Positions 8,186 through 17,107 of a stretch of 64,000 nt of DNA are shown piece by piece. The stretch's first letter is position 1. Each line of letters starts with the position of its first letter. The stretch spans positions 16,101-80,100 of the forward strand of contig CACYKH010000014.1 in assembly GCA_902774915.1 (NCBI GenBank). The letters are read 5' to 3'. The notes beneath the pieces were generated by a model. That model saw nothing but the letters and a program-made list of their open reading frames with translations, searched no databases and was not told where the DNA came from. The position numbers were made by a program, and so were the translations under genes. The stretch comes from an uncultured Lachnospiraceae bacterium (GTDB taxonomy: Bacteria > Bacillota > Clostridia > Lachnospirales > Lachnospiraceae).

Positions 8186-8716
8186 ATGAATTATATGATT
8201 AGTGGAAAAAACATCGATGTCACTGAGGGGTTAAAGCAGGCAATCTATGATAAGCTTGGAAGACTTGAGAAGTTTTTCGCTGAAGATGCTAATGCACAGG
8301 TTACTCTATCTGTAGAAAAGGAGAGACAGAAGATAGAGGTTACTATACCAATGAAGGGCCATATCATCAGAGCAGAGCAGGTTAGCGATGACATGTATGT
8401 TTCTATCGATATGGTAGCAGAGATAATCGAGAGACAGGTTATCAGATATAAAAAGAAGATTATAGATCAGAATCAGGATAAAGCTTACTTCCAGGATAGA
8501 TTCCTTGAGGAAGAAGATACAGAGGATTATGATGAGATTCAGATCATCAGAAGTAAGAGATTCGCTGTTAAGCCTATGTATCCAGAAGATGCATGCGTAC
8601 AGATGGAGCTTTTAGGACATAGTTTCTTCGTATTCCGTAATGCAGAGACAAACGAAGTAAACGTAGTTTACAAGAGAAAAGGTAATACATACGGACTTAT
8701 CGAACCTGAATTCTAA
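8186..8716 (+). CDS. hpf: long-form ribosome hibernation promoting factor
   Basis: A 176-aa protein with an N-terminal S30AE/YfiA domain (about 1-100, MNYMISGKNIDVTEGLK...) and the C-terminal dimerisation domain of long HPF (about 120-176, KRFAVKPMYPEDACVQMELLGHSFFVFRN). Long HPF joins two 70S ribosomes into inactive 100S dimers in stationary phase or stress. AGAAGGAGA precedes the ATG. It has its own promoter and terminator, directly upstream of secA, as in Bacillus. The DnaA-box cluster and two operator-size palindromes lie in its upstream region. Confidence 0.95.
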   Translation: MNYMISGKNIDVTEGLKQAIYDKLGRLEKFFAEDANAQVTLSVEKERQKIEVTIPMKGHIIRAEQVSDDMYVSIDMVAEIIERQVIRYKKKIIDQNQDKAYFQDRFLEEEDTEDYDEIQIIRSKRFAVKPMYPEDACVQMELLGHSFFVFRNAETNEVNVVYKRKGNTYGLIEPEF

Positions 8717-8745
8717 AAATTTATAGACGAATAATTCATTTGGGG

Positions 8746-8774
8746 CCTGGCAAATTATTGCCAGGTCCTTTTTT
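8746..8774 (+). terminator. terminator after hpf
   Basis: Perfect 8-bp stem CCTGGCAA / TTGCCAGG with a 4-nt loop, then TCC and six T. Confidence 0.9.
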
Positions 8775-8818
8775 GCTGAATCTTTTGTTAAAAAGGGGCA
8801 TAAGAATCGCTAAAATGC

Positions 8819-8847
8819 TTGATGAAATAAGGGTTTGGTGGTATAGT
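8819..8847 (+). promoter_or_regulatory. promoter of secA-prfB
   Basis: TTGATG (8819-8824), a 17-bp spacer and TATAGT (8842-8847) lie about 65 bp before secA. Confidence 0.6.
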
Positions 8848-8911
8848 AGAAAAGCGGTTTTTTATGCTGATATAGATATTAATCGAGTATTTTAACTACG
8901 GAGGAAAAATA

Positions 8912-11656
8912 ATGTCACTTGCGGACAAAATCTTTGGCACATATAGTGACCGAGAACTCAAGAAAATAGATGGCACAGTAAATGCGATTATGGATCTGGA
9001 GGAGAAGTATAGTGTTGAGAACTATACTGACGAACAGCTCAGAGCCAAGACAGAAGAATTCAAGGCTGCTCTTGCTGATGGTAAGACTCTGGATGATATC
9101 CTTGTAGATGCATTCGCTGTAGTTAGAGAGGCTGCATGGAGAGTACTTGGCATGCGCCCTTATAGAGTACAGGTTATAGGTGGTATCATTCTTCACATGG
9201 GACGTCTTGCAGAGATGCGTACTGGTGAAGGTAAAACTCTTGTATCAACTATGCCTGCATATTTAAATGCACTTGCTGGCAAGGGTGTTCATATCGTTAC
9301 AGTTAATGATTACCTGGCACAGCGTGACTCGGAGTGGATGGGAAGAGTACATGAGTTCTTAGGACTCAAGGTTGCCTGTGTACTTCAGAGCTACAGTAAA
9401 GAAGAGAGACAGGCTGCTTATAAAGCAGACATTACATATATCACAAACAATGAGCTTGGTTTCGATTATCTGAGAGATAACATGGTTACTTACAAGGAGC
9501 AGCTGGTTCAGCGTGGTCTCCACTATGCTATCATCGACGAGATTGACTCAATCCTTATTGATGAGGCAAGAACACCACTTATCATTTCTGGTAGAGGTGG
9601 AAAGCCAACAGAGCTTTACAAGATATGTGATAACCTTGCTAAGCGTATGAAGAGAGGTACAGCCTCAACTGAGATTACAAAGGCTCAGGCTATCATGGGC
9701 GAGCAGGTTCAGGAAGATGGAGATTACCTTGTAAATGAGAAGGACAACTTCATTGTATTCACTGAGCAGGGTGTTAAGCAGATAGAGAACTATCTGGATA
9801 TTACAAACCTTACAGAGCCAGAGCATATTGATGAATATCACTGTATGTTACAGGCAGTAAGAGCTCATGCTCTTATGCATAGAGATAAGGATTACATTGT
9901 CAAAGATAACGAAGTACTTATCGTAGATGAGTTTACTGGACGTGTTATGCCAGGTCGTCGTTTCAGCGATGGTCTGCATCAGGCACTGGAAGCTAAGGAA
10001 GGTGTTAAGGTTAATAGAGAGAACAAGACTCTCGCAACTATCACATTCCAGAACTTCTTCAACAAGTATGAGAAGAAGGCAGGTATGACAGGTACTGCTC
10101 AGACAGAGGAAACAGAGTTCCGTGAGATTTACGGAATGGACGTTGTAGTTATTCCTCCTAACAGACCAGTTGCGAGAATTGATATGGAAGACAGCCTTTA
10201 TGCTACAAAGGCAGATAAGTACAATGCAATCGTAAACGCAACTATCGAGGCTCATGAAAAGCAGCAGCCAGTACTTGTTGGTACAGCAAACATTGAGGTA
10301 TCTGAGACACTTAGTAAGATGCTCAAGAAGAAGGGCATTAAGCATAACGTACTGAATGCTAAGTTCCATGACAAGGAAGCAGAGATAGTAGCAGAGGCTG
10401 GACGTCTTGGTGCAGTTACAATCGCTACTAACATGGCTGGTCGTGGTACCGATATTGTTCTTGGTGGTAACCCAGAGAAGATGGCCGAGAAGATCCTTAA
10501 GGATGAGGGCATTGAATTTGAGTATGCTACTGATGAAGAGAGAAAGAATGCTCTTAAGAAGGCTAAGGAAATATCTGCTGAAGAAGCAGTTAAGGTTAAA
10601 GAAATTGGTGGACTTAAGGTTATCGGTAGTGAGAGACATGAGTCCAGACGTATAGATAATCAGCTCCGTGGACGTTCAGGACGTCAGGGAGACCCAGGTG
10701 AATCCAAGTTCTATCTTTCACTTGAGGATGATCTTCTCAGACTCTTTGGTGCTGAGAGAACCATGGAAACACTGAAGAGACTCAGTGGCGGAGATGGTGG
10801 CGAGATCGTTGAGAATAGAATGGTTTCTAAGGGTATAGAGACAGCTCAGAAGAGAATTGAATCTAACCACTATGGAATCAGAAAGAACCTGCTTGAATTC
10901 GACCAGGTAAACAACGAGCAGCGTGAGATTATCTACGAAGAGAGAAGAAGAGTTCTTGATGGCGAGAACATGCACGAGACAGTTCGTGATATGTTAAACG
11001 AGACCATCGGAAAGTACATTGATAGATTCATTTCAACAGAGATTGAGCCAGAAGAGTGGGATATTGCAAGTCTTAAGGAAGAGCTTGCTCAGACAATGCC
11101 ACCTCAGAGATCTGACAAGGTTATCGACATTAATCCTACTGAGGAAGAGCTTAATCGTGGAGATGCTGCTGGATATAAAGAACGTATTCAGACTTCTGCA
11201 CTTGAAGCCTTCGAGGAGTTCTGTAAGGCTGTTTACGAGAGTGATGAGCAGCTGCAGGAGTTCGAGCGTAAGATGATCATGCAGGCTGTTGATGAGAAGT
11301 GGATGGAGCAGATTGACGATATGGAGCAGCTCCGTCAGGGTATTGGACTTCAGGGTATGGCTGGTAAGGACCCAGTTGTTGAGTACAAGCTTGCTGGATT
11401 TGATATGTTCAATGAGATGATCGCTACTATCAGAGAGAGAGTAGCCTTCAATATGACTCATTACATTCCTAAGCCAAAGGAAGAGGCTGTCAGAGAGCAG
11501 GTAGCTAAGGTTACTGGAACAAACAAGGATGACAGCGTTAAGAAGGGTCCAAAGGTTAATAAGACTAAGAAGATCGGTAGAAACGACCTGTGTCCATGTG
11601 GCTCAGGAAAGAAATATAAGAATTGTCATCTGCCATTAGGTGGCTGGGAAGGATAA
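8912..11656 (+). CDS. secA: preprotein translocase ATPase SecA
   Basis: A 914-aa full-length SecA. Visible features are the DEAD-like motor with Walker A MRTGEGKT (about residue 104), Walker B IIDEIDSILIDEART, the preprotein cross-linking region, the second nucleotide fold (TNMAGRGTDI, ESRRIDNQLRGRSGRQGDPG), and a C-terminal SEC-C zinc motif CPCGSGKKYKNCH, which binds SecB-like partners or ribosomes. SecA drives export through SecYEG at the membrane. A GGAGG box precedes the ATG. prfB follows after 4 bp in the same transcript. Confidence 0.98.
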   Translation: MSLADKIFGTYSDRELKKIDGTVNAIMDLEEKYSVENYTDEQLRAKTEEFKAALADGKTLDDILVDAFAVVREAAWRVLGMRPYRVQVIGGIILHMGRLAEMRTGEGKTLVSTMPAYLNALAGKGVHIVTVNDYLAQRDSEWMGRVHEFLGLKVACVLQSYSKEERQAAYKADITYITNNELGFDYLRDNMVTYKEQLVQRGLHYAIIDEIDSILIDEARTPLIISGRGGKPTELYKICDNLAKRMKRGTASTEITKAQAIMGEQVQEDGDYLVNEKDNFIVFTEQGVKQIENYLDITNLTEPEHIDEYHCMLQAVRAHALMHRDKDYIVKDNEVLIVDEFTGRVMPGRRFSDGLHQALEAKEGVKVNRENKTLATITFQNFFNKYEKKAGMTGTAQTEETEFREIYGMDVVVIPPNRPVARIDMEDSLYATKADKYNAIVNATIEAHEKQQPVLVGTANIEVSETLSKMLKKKGIKHNVLNAKFHDKEAEIVAEAGRLGAVTIATNMAGRGTDIVLGGNPEKMAEKILKDEGIEFEYATDEERKNALKKAKEISAEEAVKVKEIGGLKVIGSERHESRRIDNQLRGRSGRQGDPGESKFYLSLEDDLLRLFGAERTMETLKRLSGGDGGEIVENRMVSKGIETAQKRIESNHYGIRKNLLEFDQVNNEQREIIYEERRRVLDGENMHETVRDMLNETIGKYIDRFISTEIEPEEWDIASLKEELAQTMPPQRSDKVIDINPTEEELNRGDAAGYKERIQTSALEAFEEFCKAVYESDEQLQEFERKMIMQAVDEKWMEQIDDMEQLRQGIGLQGMAGKDPVVEYKLAGFDMFNEMIATIRERVAFNMTHYIPKPKEEAVREQVAKVTGTNKDDSVKKGPKVNKTKKIGRNDLCPCGSGKKYKNCHLPLGGWEG

Positions 11657-11660
11657 TTTC

Positions 11661-12776
11661 GTGCTGGAACTTGATGAGTATAAGCTGGAGCTTCAGAAAT
11701 TCAGGAAGCCTCTTGAAGAGGTTAAGGCTTCGCTTGATATAGAAAGCAAGGAAAAAAGAATAGCAGAGCTGGACGAAGCAATGCAGCAGCCTGGCTTTTG
11801 GGATGATGCTCAGAAATCCGGACAGATCATGAAGGAGATTAAGGGACTCAAGAATACTATTGAGAGCTTTAACGAGATCAGTCAGGACTTCGAAGACCTT
11901 GAAACCATGATTGAGATGGCGGAAGAGGACGGAGATGAAGAGCTTGTTGTTGAAACAGGCGAACTACTGAAGAGCTTCACCAAGCGCTTTGAGGATTTCA
12001 GAATAGAAACCCTTCTTTCTGGCGAGTTCGATGCCAACGATGCTACAGTTAAGATTAATGCTGGTACAGGTGGAACAGAAGCCTGTGACTGGACAAGCAT
12101 GGTTTATAGAATGTATTCCAGATGGGCTGAGAAGCATGGCTTTCAGCTTACTCTGCTGGACCTGATAGATGGTGAAGAGGCTGGAATTAAGACGGTTACA
12201 TTTCAGGTCTCAGGATATCATGCATATGGATATCTTAAGTCGGAGCACGGGGTTCATCGTTTAGTAAGAATTTCTCCATTCAATGCGAATGGAAAGAGGC
12301 AGACATCCTTCTGTGCTGTGGAGGTTCTGCCGGTTATAGATGAGGCCATTGAAATAGAAGTGGCGGATGATGACATCCGAATAGATACATATAGAGCCAG
12401 TGGAGCGGGTGGACAGCACATCAACAAAACCTCCTCGGCTATAAGAATAACTCACATTCCTACAGGAATAGTTGTTCAGTGTCAGAATGAAAGAAGTCAG
12501 CATCAGAATAAGGATCAGGCCATGAAGATGCTGAAATCCAAGCTCTATCTCCTTAAGGAACAGGAGAATGCAGAGAAGATGTCCGGTATTAAGGGCGAGG
12601 CTTTTGAGAATGGATTTGGAAGTCATATCAGGTCCTATTTCTTACAGCCATATACTTTGGTAAAGGATTCTCGTACAGCCTGTGAAACAGGTGATGCATA
12701 TAGAGTTTTAGATGGTGATGTGGATCCATTCATGAATGCATATTTAGTATGGATGGCCGCAGGTGAAGAAAGTTAA
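11661..12776 (+). CDS. prfB: peptide chain release factor 2
   Basis: A 371-aa class-I release factor that recognises UGA and UAA stop codons. It has the tripeptide anticodon SPF (VRISPFNANGKRQTSF) and the catalytic GGQ (12408-12416). The start is taken as GTG 11661 because GGAAGGA lies 8 nt upstream and the protein then aligns from its first residue with Bacillus RF2; a GTG at 11640 inside secA lacks a site. Unusually, there is no programmed +1 frameshift: where most prfB genes read CTT-TGA-C, this one reads CTT-GAT in frame (ASLDIESKE), so RF2 would not autoregulate by that route. Confidence 0.95.
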   Translation: MLELDEYKLELQKFRKPLEEVKASLDIESKEKRIAELDEAMQQPGFWDDAQKSGQIMKEIKGLKNTIESFNEISQDFEDLETMIEMAEEDGDEELVVETGELLKSFTKRFEDFRIETLLSGEFDANDATVKINAGTGGTEACDWTSMVYRMYSRWAEKHGFQLTLLDLIDGEEAGIKTVTFQVSGYHAYGYLKSEHGVHRLVRISPFNANGKRQTSFCAVEVLPVIDEAIEIEVADDDIRIDTYRASGAGGQHINKTSSAIRITHIPTGIVVQCQNERSQHQNKDQAMKMLKSKLYLLKEQENAEKMSGIKGEAFENGFGSHIRSYFLQPYTLVKDSRTACETGDAYRVLDGDVDPFMNAYLVWMAAGEES

Positions 12777-12816
12777 TGATCAAAGCAAAAGACAGCTTTG
12801 GTGAAAGGATAAAGTT

Positions 12817-14016
12817 ATGAAAAATATAGCAATTCTTGGATACGGAACAGTTGGTTCTGGAGTATACAAAATAATCAATGACAACAACAGCCATGTTTCC
12901 CGTCGTGCAGGTGAGGAGATTAAGGTTAAGTATGTACTGGACCTTAGAGATTTTCCTGGAGATCCTGTAGAGGAAGTGCTGGTTCATGATGTAGATGTAA
13001 TCATTGAGGATGAGAGCGTTGATGTTGTTGTAGAGGTTATGGGCGGAGTTGAGCCTGCATATACCTTTGTGAAGAGAGCTCTTCAGGCAGGAAAGAGTGC
13101 CTGCACATCTAACAAAGAGCTTGTAGCAAAGCACGGCGCAGAGCTTATTTCCATTGCTCAGGAGAAGAATGTTAATTTCTTCTTTGAGGCATCAGTTGGT
13201 GGTGGTATTCCTATCATTAGACCTCTTATCGAGTGCATTACAGCTGATCATATTGAAGAGATTCAGGGTATCATGAATGGTACAACAAACTACATCCTCA
13301 CAAAGATGGAGGATGAGGGCGCTGACTTTGATACAGTACTTAAGGATGCTCAGGATAAGGGTTATGCTGAGAGAAATCCAGAAGCTGATATTGAAGGTCA
13401 TGATGCATGCCGTAAGATTGCTATTCTTTCATCACTCGCTTATGAGAAGCAGGTTGATTTCGAAGATATCTACACAGAAGGAATTACAAAGATCACAACA
13501 GATGATTTTGATTATATGAAGAAGATTGGCGCTTCTATTAAGCTTCTTGGTATTGCGAGAAAAGAAGGAAGTACAGTTTATTCAATGGTTGCTCCATTTG
13601 TCATCTATGCAGATAATCCTCTTTATAACGTAAAGGATGTATTTAATGCCATCCTTCTTAAGGGTGATATGCTTGGTGATGTAATGTTCTATGGAAAGGG
13701 AGCTGGTTCTCTTCCAACTGCCAGTGCAGTTGTTTCTGATGTAGTTGATGCAGTAAAGAGAACAGGTGCTACAGCTGAGATTCTTTGGGAAAGCACTAAG
13801 AGAGAAATTGGAAGTGCAGATGCATTCACAACTCCTTATTTCGTAAGAATTAAGGGCGGCGATAAAGCTGCAGTGGAGAATGCATTTGGCACTGTTGAAT
13901 ATATTGATGGTAAAGATGGCGAGACAGCATTTATTACTGGTGTAATGTCTGGTTCAGACTTTAATAAGGCGGCTGAGGGATTTGATGTTGTTAGCCGCAT
14001 TCGTGTAAGTAAATAA
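12817..14016 (+). CDS. hom: homoserine dehydrogenase
   Basis: A 399-aa enzyme reducing aspartate semialdehyde to homoserine with NAD(P)H, at the branch to threonine and methionine. The N-terminal Rossmann motif is GYGTVGSGV (residues 8-16); the catalytic domain shows SVGGGIPIIRPL, GIMNGTTNYIL and NPEADIEGHDACRKIAILS. The C-terminal part after residue 335 is only about 60 aa, shorter than the usual ACT domain of Bacillus Hom (about 80 aa), so threonine feedback may be altered. GAAAGGA precedes the ATG. lysC follows after 57 bp, forming an aspartate-pathway pair. Confidence 0.93.
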   Translation: MKNIAILGYGTVGSGVYKIINDNNSHVSRRAGEEIKVKYVLDLRDFPGDPVEEVLVHDVDVIIEDESVDVVVEVMGGVEPAYTFVKRALQAGKSACTSNKELVAKHGAELISIAQEKNVNFFFEASVGGGIPIIRPLIECITADHIEEIQGIMNGTTNYILTKMEDEGADFDTVLKDAQDKGYAERNPEADIEGHDACRKIAILSSLAYEKQVDFEDIYTEGITKITTDDFDYMKKIGASIKLLGIARKEGSTVYSMVAPFVIYADNPLYNVKDVFNAILLKGDMLGDVMFYGKGAGSLPTASAVVSDVVDAVKRTGATAEILWESTKREIGSADAFTTPYFVRIKGGDKAAVENAFGTVEYIDGKDGETAFITGVMSGSDFNKAAEGFDVVSRIRVSK

Positions 14017-14073
14017 ACCTTTCCTAACTAGAAAGGGTTTATCGGGGGAGTAATTATTCAGGAGGCATGAAAA

Positions 14074-15276
14074 ATGCTAATAGTTAAGAAATTCGGAGGT
14101 ACTTCGGTAGGTAACAGAGACCGTATTTTCAATGTTGCTAATCGATGTATCGAGGATTACAAAAATGGAAATGATGTGGTAGTAGTTCTGTCAGCTATGG
14201 GTAAATATACAGATGTGCTGATAGATATGGCAAAGGAGATCAATCCTAATCCTCCAAAGCGAGAGATGGACATGATCCTTACTACCGGTGAGCAGCAGTC
14301 AGTTGCCCTTATGGCAATGGCAATGGCTTCCATGGGTGTTCCAGCAGTTTCGCTGAACGCTTATCAGGTTGCAATGCACACTACCAGTACTTACAGCAAT
14401 GCGCGTGTTAAGAGAATCGATACAGAGCGCATTAGAGCAGAGCTGGAGCAGCACAAGATAGTTATCGTAACCGGTTTCCAGGGTGTAAACAAATTTGATG
14501 ATTACACAACTCTTGGAAGAGGTGGTTCTGATACTACAGCAGTTGCACTTGCAGCAGCGCTTCACGCAGACAAATGTGAAATTTACACTGACGTAGACGG
14601 TGTTTACACAGCAGATCCTAGAAAGGTTCCTGATGCTAGAAAGCTGAAGAATGTAACCTATGATGAGATGCTTGAGCTGGCAACTCTTGGAGCGGGAGTA
14701 CTTCACAACCGTTCAGTAGAGCTTGCAAAGAAGTATGGAGTAAGACTTGTAGTTCGTTCAAGTCTGAACACTAATGAAGGAACCGTCGTAAGGGAGGGAA
14801 GTAAAATGGAGAAAATGATAGTAAGCGGAGTTGCAGCTGATCCAGATGCAGCCAGAGTTGCAGTTATAGGACTTAAGGATGAGCCTGGTATAGCATTTAA
14901 GCTCTTTAATGCACTTGCTCAGCAGGGAATTAATATAGATATGATTCTTCAGTCAATTGGACGTCATGGAAAGAAGGATATTTCCTTCACATGTACAGAT
15001 GATGATGCAGATCTTGCAAAGCAGATCATCGACGATCTTATGGAGTTCGAGGAGATTGATGTAGATAAGGGAGTTTCAAAGGTATCTATCGTTGGTGCCG
15101 GAATGCAGACACATCCTGGTGTTGCTGCAAAGATGTTCGAAGCACTCTTTGATGCAAACATCAATATCAGAATGATCTCAACATCAGAGATCAGAGTTAC
15201 AGTTCTTATCAATGAGAAAAACACAGATAGAGCTATCAATGCTATCCATGAGAAGTTCAATCTTGGTGAGGAGTAA
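14074..15276 (+). CDS. lysC: aspartate kinase
   Basis: A 400-aa monofunctional aspartokinase phosphorylating aspartate, the first step to lysine, threonine and methionine. The kinase domain begins VKKFGGTSVG and contains TTGEQQSVALMA and GFQG...TTLGRGGSDTTAVALA. Two ACT domains follow (about 265-330 and 335-400), the usual allosteric sites. GGAGG precedes the ATG. It lies directly after hom with a strong terminator behind. The leader is too short for a lysine riboswitch, and none is visible upstream of hom. Confidence 0.95.
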   Translation: MLIVKKFGGTSVGNRDRIFNVANRCIEDYKNGNDVVVVLSAMGKYTDVLIDMAKEINPNPPKREMDMILTTGEQQSVALMAMAMASMGVPAVSLNAYQVAMHTTSTYSNARVKRIDTERIRAELEQHKIVIVTGFQGVNKFDDYTTLGRGGSDTTAVALAAALHADKCEIYTDVDGVYTADPRKVPDARKLKNVTYDEMLELATLGAGVLHNRSVELAKKYGVRLVVRSSLNTNEGTVVREGSKMEKMIVSGVAADPDAARVAVIGLKDEPGIAFKLFNALAQQGINIDMILQSIGRHGKKDISFTCTDDDADLAKQIIDDLMEFEEIDVDKGVSKVSIVGAGMQTHPGVAAKMFEALFDANINIRMISTSEIRVTVLINEKNTDRAINAIHEKFNLGEE

Positions 15277-15319
15277 ACTCGAGAATTAAATTCTGGAATA
15301 TAATACAGGAATAAATAAA

Positions 15320-15350
15320 GGCGTATCACTCAGGTGATACGCCTTGTTTT
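15320..15350. terminator. bidirectional terminator between lysC and the aminotransferase
   Basis: Perfect 10-bp stem GGCGTATCAC / GTGATACGCC with a TCAG loop. TTGTTTTT follows on the plus strand; on the minus strand the stem is followed by TTTATTTATT, so it can serve both converging genes. Confidence 0.92.
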
Positions 15351-15382
15351 TGCTTTGATTATGTTTTGTTTAGACTTCTATT

Positions 15383-16537
15383 CTACTTTGATACGAAGGC
15401 TTCGATTCTGTCCAGCGCCTCACGCAGCTGGTCGATTGAATAGGCATAAGAAATACGGATAAATCCTTCGCCCGAGTTTCCGAATGCATTTCCAGGAACA
15501 ACAGCAAGCTTCTGTTCCTGAAGAAGCTTTGTGGCAAATTCATCGGATGACATTCCGAATTTCTGGATGCTTGGGAAAATATAGAATGCACCAAGTGGTT
15601 CGAATGCTGGCATTCCAATATTTTCCAGTCTCTTTAATAAATAACGTCTGCGTTCATCGTAGGATTCTTTCATGTTCAGAACATCATTGTCACCATTTCT
15701 CAGGGCTTCTACAGCAGCGTACTGGCTGGTTGTAGGTGCACACATAATACAGAACTGGTGAATCTTGATCATAAGCTTTGCTATTTTTTCCGGTGCGAGG
15801 GCATAGCCCAGTCGCCATCCGGTCATGGCGAATGCCTTTGAAAATCCATTTATTACTATAGTTCTTTCCTTCATACCTGGAAGAGAAGCAATAGAAAAAT
15901 GAGGCTCCTCAGTATATGTCAGTTCAGAATAAATCTCATCCGAAATAACATAGAGGTCATTTTCTATAGCAAGACGGGCAATAGGCTCCAGATCCTCTTT
16001 GGTCATAATGGCTCCAGTTGGATTATTAGGATAGGAGAGAATGAGTACCTTTGTCTTATCAGTTATATGTTCAGCCAGCTCAGCCTCTGTAAGCTTAAAC
16101 TGGTTTTCATTTTTTAAATCAATAGTAACCGGAACGGCTCCTGTCAGGCTGGCACATGGAACGTAGGATACATAGCTGGGCTCTGGGATAATTACCTCGT
16201 CTCCTGGGTTTATAAGAGCACGGAGAGCCAGGTCTATTCCTTCGGAACCACCGACTGTAATAAGGCAGTTTTTGGCTGCTTCATAAGAGATGTTATATTT
16301 GCGTTCATACCAGTTGCATATTTCCTGACGGAGATCCATAAGTCCTGAATTAGATGTGTAGTAGGTTCTTCCCTGTTCAAGGGAATAGATGCCTTCATCC
16401 ACTACATGCCATGGAGTATCAAAATCAGGTTCGCCAACTCCAAGAGAGATGGCATCTGGCATTTCGCTTACTATATCAAAGAATTTTCTTATTCCAGATG
16501 GCTTAATCTCATCTGCAACTTTACTTACTGATTTCAT
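15383..16537 (-). CDS. class I pyridoxal-phosphate aminotransferase
   Basis: A 384-aa fold-type I aminotransferase. The PLP lysine is in INGFSKAFAMTGWRLGYALAP, with YPNNPTGAI and SDEIYSEL as cofactor-binding segments. The family includes aspartate, aromatic and acetyl-diaminopimelate (PatA-like) aminotransferases, and the substrate cannot be read from the sequence. It follows the Lrp-type regulator by 43 bp on the same strand, a pairing that suggests amino-acid-responsive control. It converges on hom-lysC. The length is normal. Confidence 0.9.
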   Translation of the reverse strand: MKSVSKVADEIKPSGIRKFFDIVSEMPDAISLGVGEPDFDTPWHVVDEGIYSLEQGRTYYTSNSGLMDLRQEICNWYERKYNISYEAAKNCLITVGGSEGIDLALRALINPGDEVIIPEPSYVSYVPCASLTGAVPVTIDLKNENQFKLTEAELAEHITDKTKVLILSYPNNPTGAIMTKEDLEPIARLAIENDLYVISDEIYSELTYTEEPHFSIASLPGMKERTIVINGFSKAFAMTGWRLGYALAPEKIAKLMIKIHQFCIMCAPTTSQYAAVEALRNGDNDVLNMKESYDERRRYLLKRLENIGMPAFEPLGAFYIFPSIQKFGMSSDEFATKLLQEQKLAVVPGNAFGNSGEGFIRISYAYSIDQLREALDRIEAFVSK

Positions 16538-16580
16538 AATTTATTCCTTAATGAAAATTTAATTCGAATATAGGTCAAAG

Positions 16581-17072
16581 CTATGGCATTATCTGAATTC
16601 TTTTGTCTTCGCCGTGACCTTCTGTCATATCAACATAGTGATTCTTATACTTCTTAAGAACAAAATAAGTTGCTGTGGAAACAACTGTGTCCATTGGGGC
16701 AATCTTGTTATATACGAAGTGGGAGATTTCTTTAAGTGAATCTCCTTCGATTGTGAGAATCAGGTCATTGCTGGAACCAGACATAAGATAAACAGATTTT
16801 ACTTCGTCGAATTTGCTGATCCTTGCAGAGATTCTGTCAAATCCCTCGCCTCTTACAGGGGAAATCTTAACTCCTATAAAAGCAGTAACTCTTTCCTGAT
16901 CATCCAGCTTGTCCCAGTCTACAAGTGCCTGGTAGCCACAGATTATATGGTCATTTTCAAGCTCTGTGATTGCGGCAGCAACGCTGGCCTCGTCAGAACC
17001 TATCATAGCTGCAATTTCTTCAGCTGTTAATTTACTGTTTTTCTCAAGTAACTCAAGTATTTTTCTTTTCAT
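16581..17072 (-). CDS. Lrp/AsnC-family transcriptional regulator
   Basis: A 163-aa protein with an N-terminal winged HTH (KLTAEEIAAMIGSDEASVAAAITELENDHIICGYQALVDWDKL) and a C-terminal RAM/AsnC ligand domain (about 65-145, VTAFIGVKISPVRGEGFDRIS...). Such proteins are octameric regulators sensing amino acids. The start at 17072 (MKRKILELL) is chosen for its TTGGAGG box; an ATG 21 bp upstream lacks one. The adjacent aminotransferase is the probable target. A basic tail follows the RAM domain. Confidence 0.9.
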   Translation of the reverse strand: MKRKILELLEKNSKLTAEEIAAMIGSDEASVAAAITELENDHIICGYQALVDWDKLDDQERVTAFIGVKISPVRGEGFDRISARISKFDEVKSVYLMSGSSNDLILTIEGDSLKEISHFVYNKIAPMDTVVSTATYFVLKKYKNHYVDMTEGHGEDKRIQIMP

Positions 17073-17107
17073 AAAATCCTCCAAAAGATTCATCGTGATG
17101 AAAGCAT

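Noticed and set aside
9848-10639. Long minus-strand open frame inside secA
   Set aside because: It is antisense to a highly conserved gene, Cys/Leu/Ser-rich and without a start signal or family pattern.
11640-11660. prfB start at GTG 11640
   Set aside because: It lies in secA without a ribosome-binding site; GTG 11661 has GGAAGGA at good distance and matches the family N-terminus.
12777-12816. Lysine riboswitch or T-box before hom-lysC
   Set aside because: The gap before hom is only 40 bp and shows no T-box core or lysine-riboswitch-like structure.
14017-14073. Terminator between hom and lysC
   Set aside because: A hairpin (AAACCTTTC / GAAAGGGTTT) exists but no T-tract follows, so read-through into lysC is expected.
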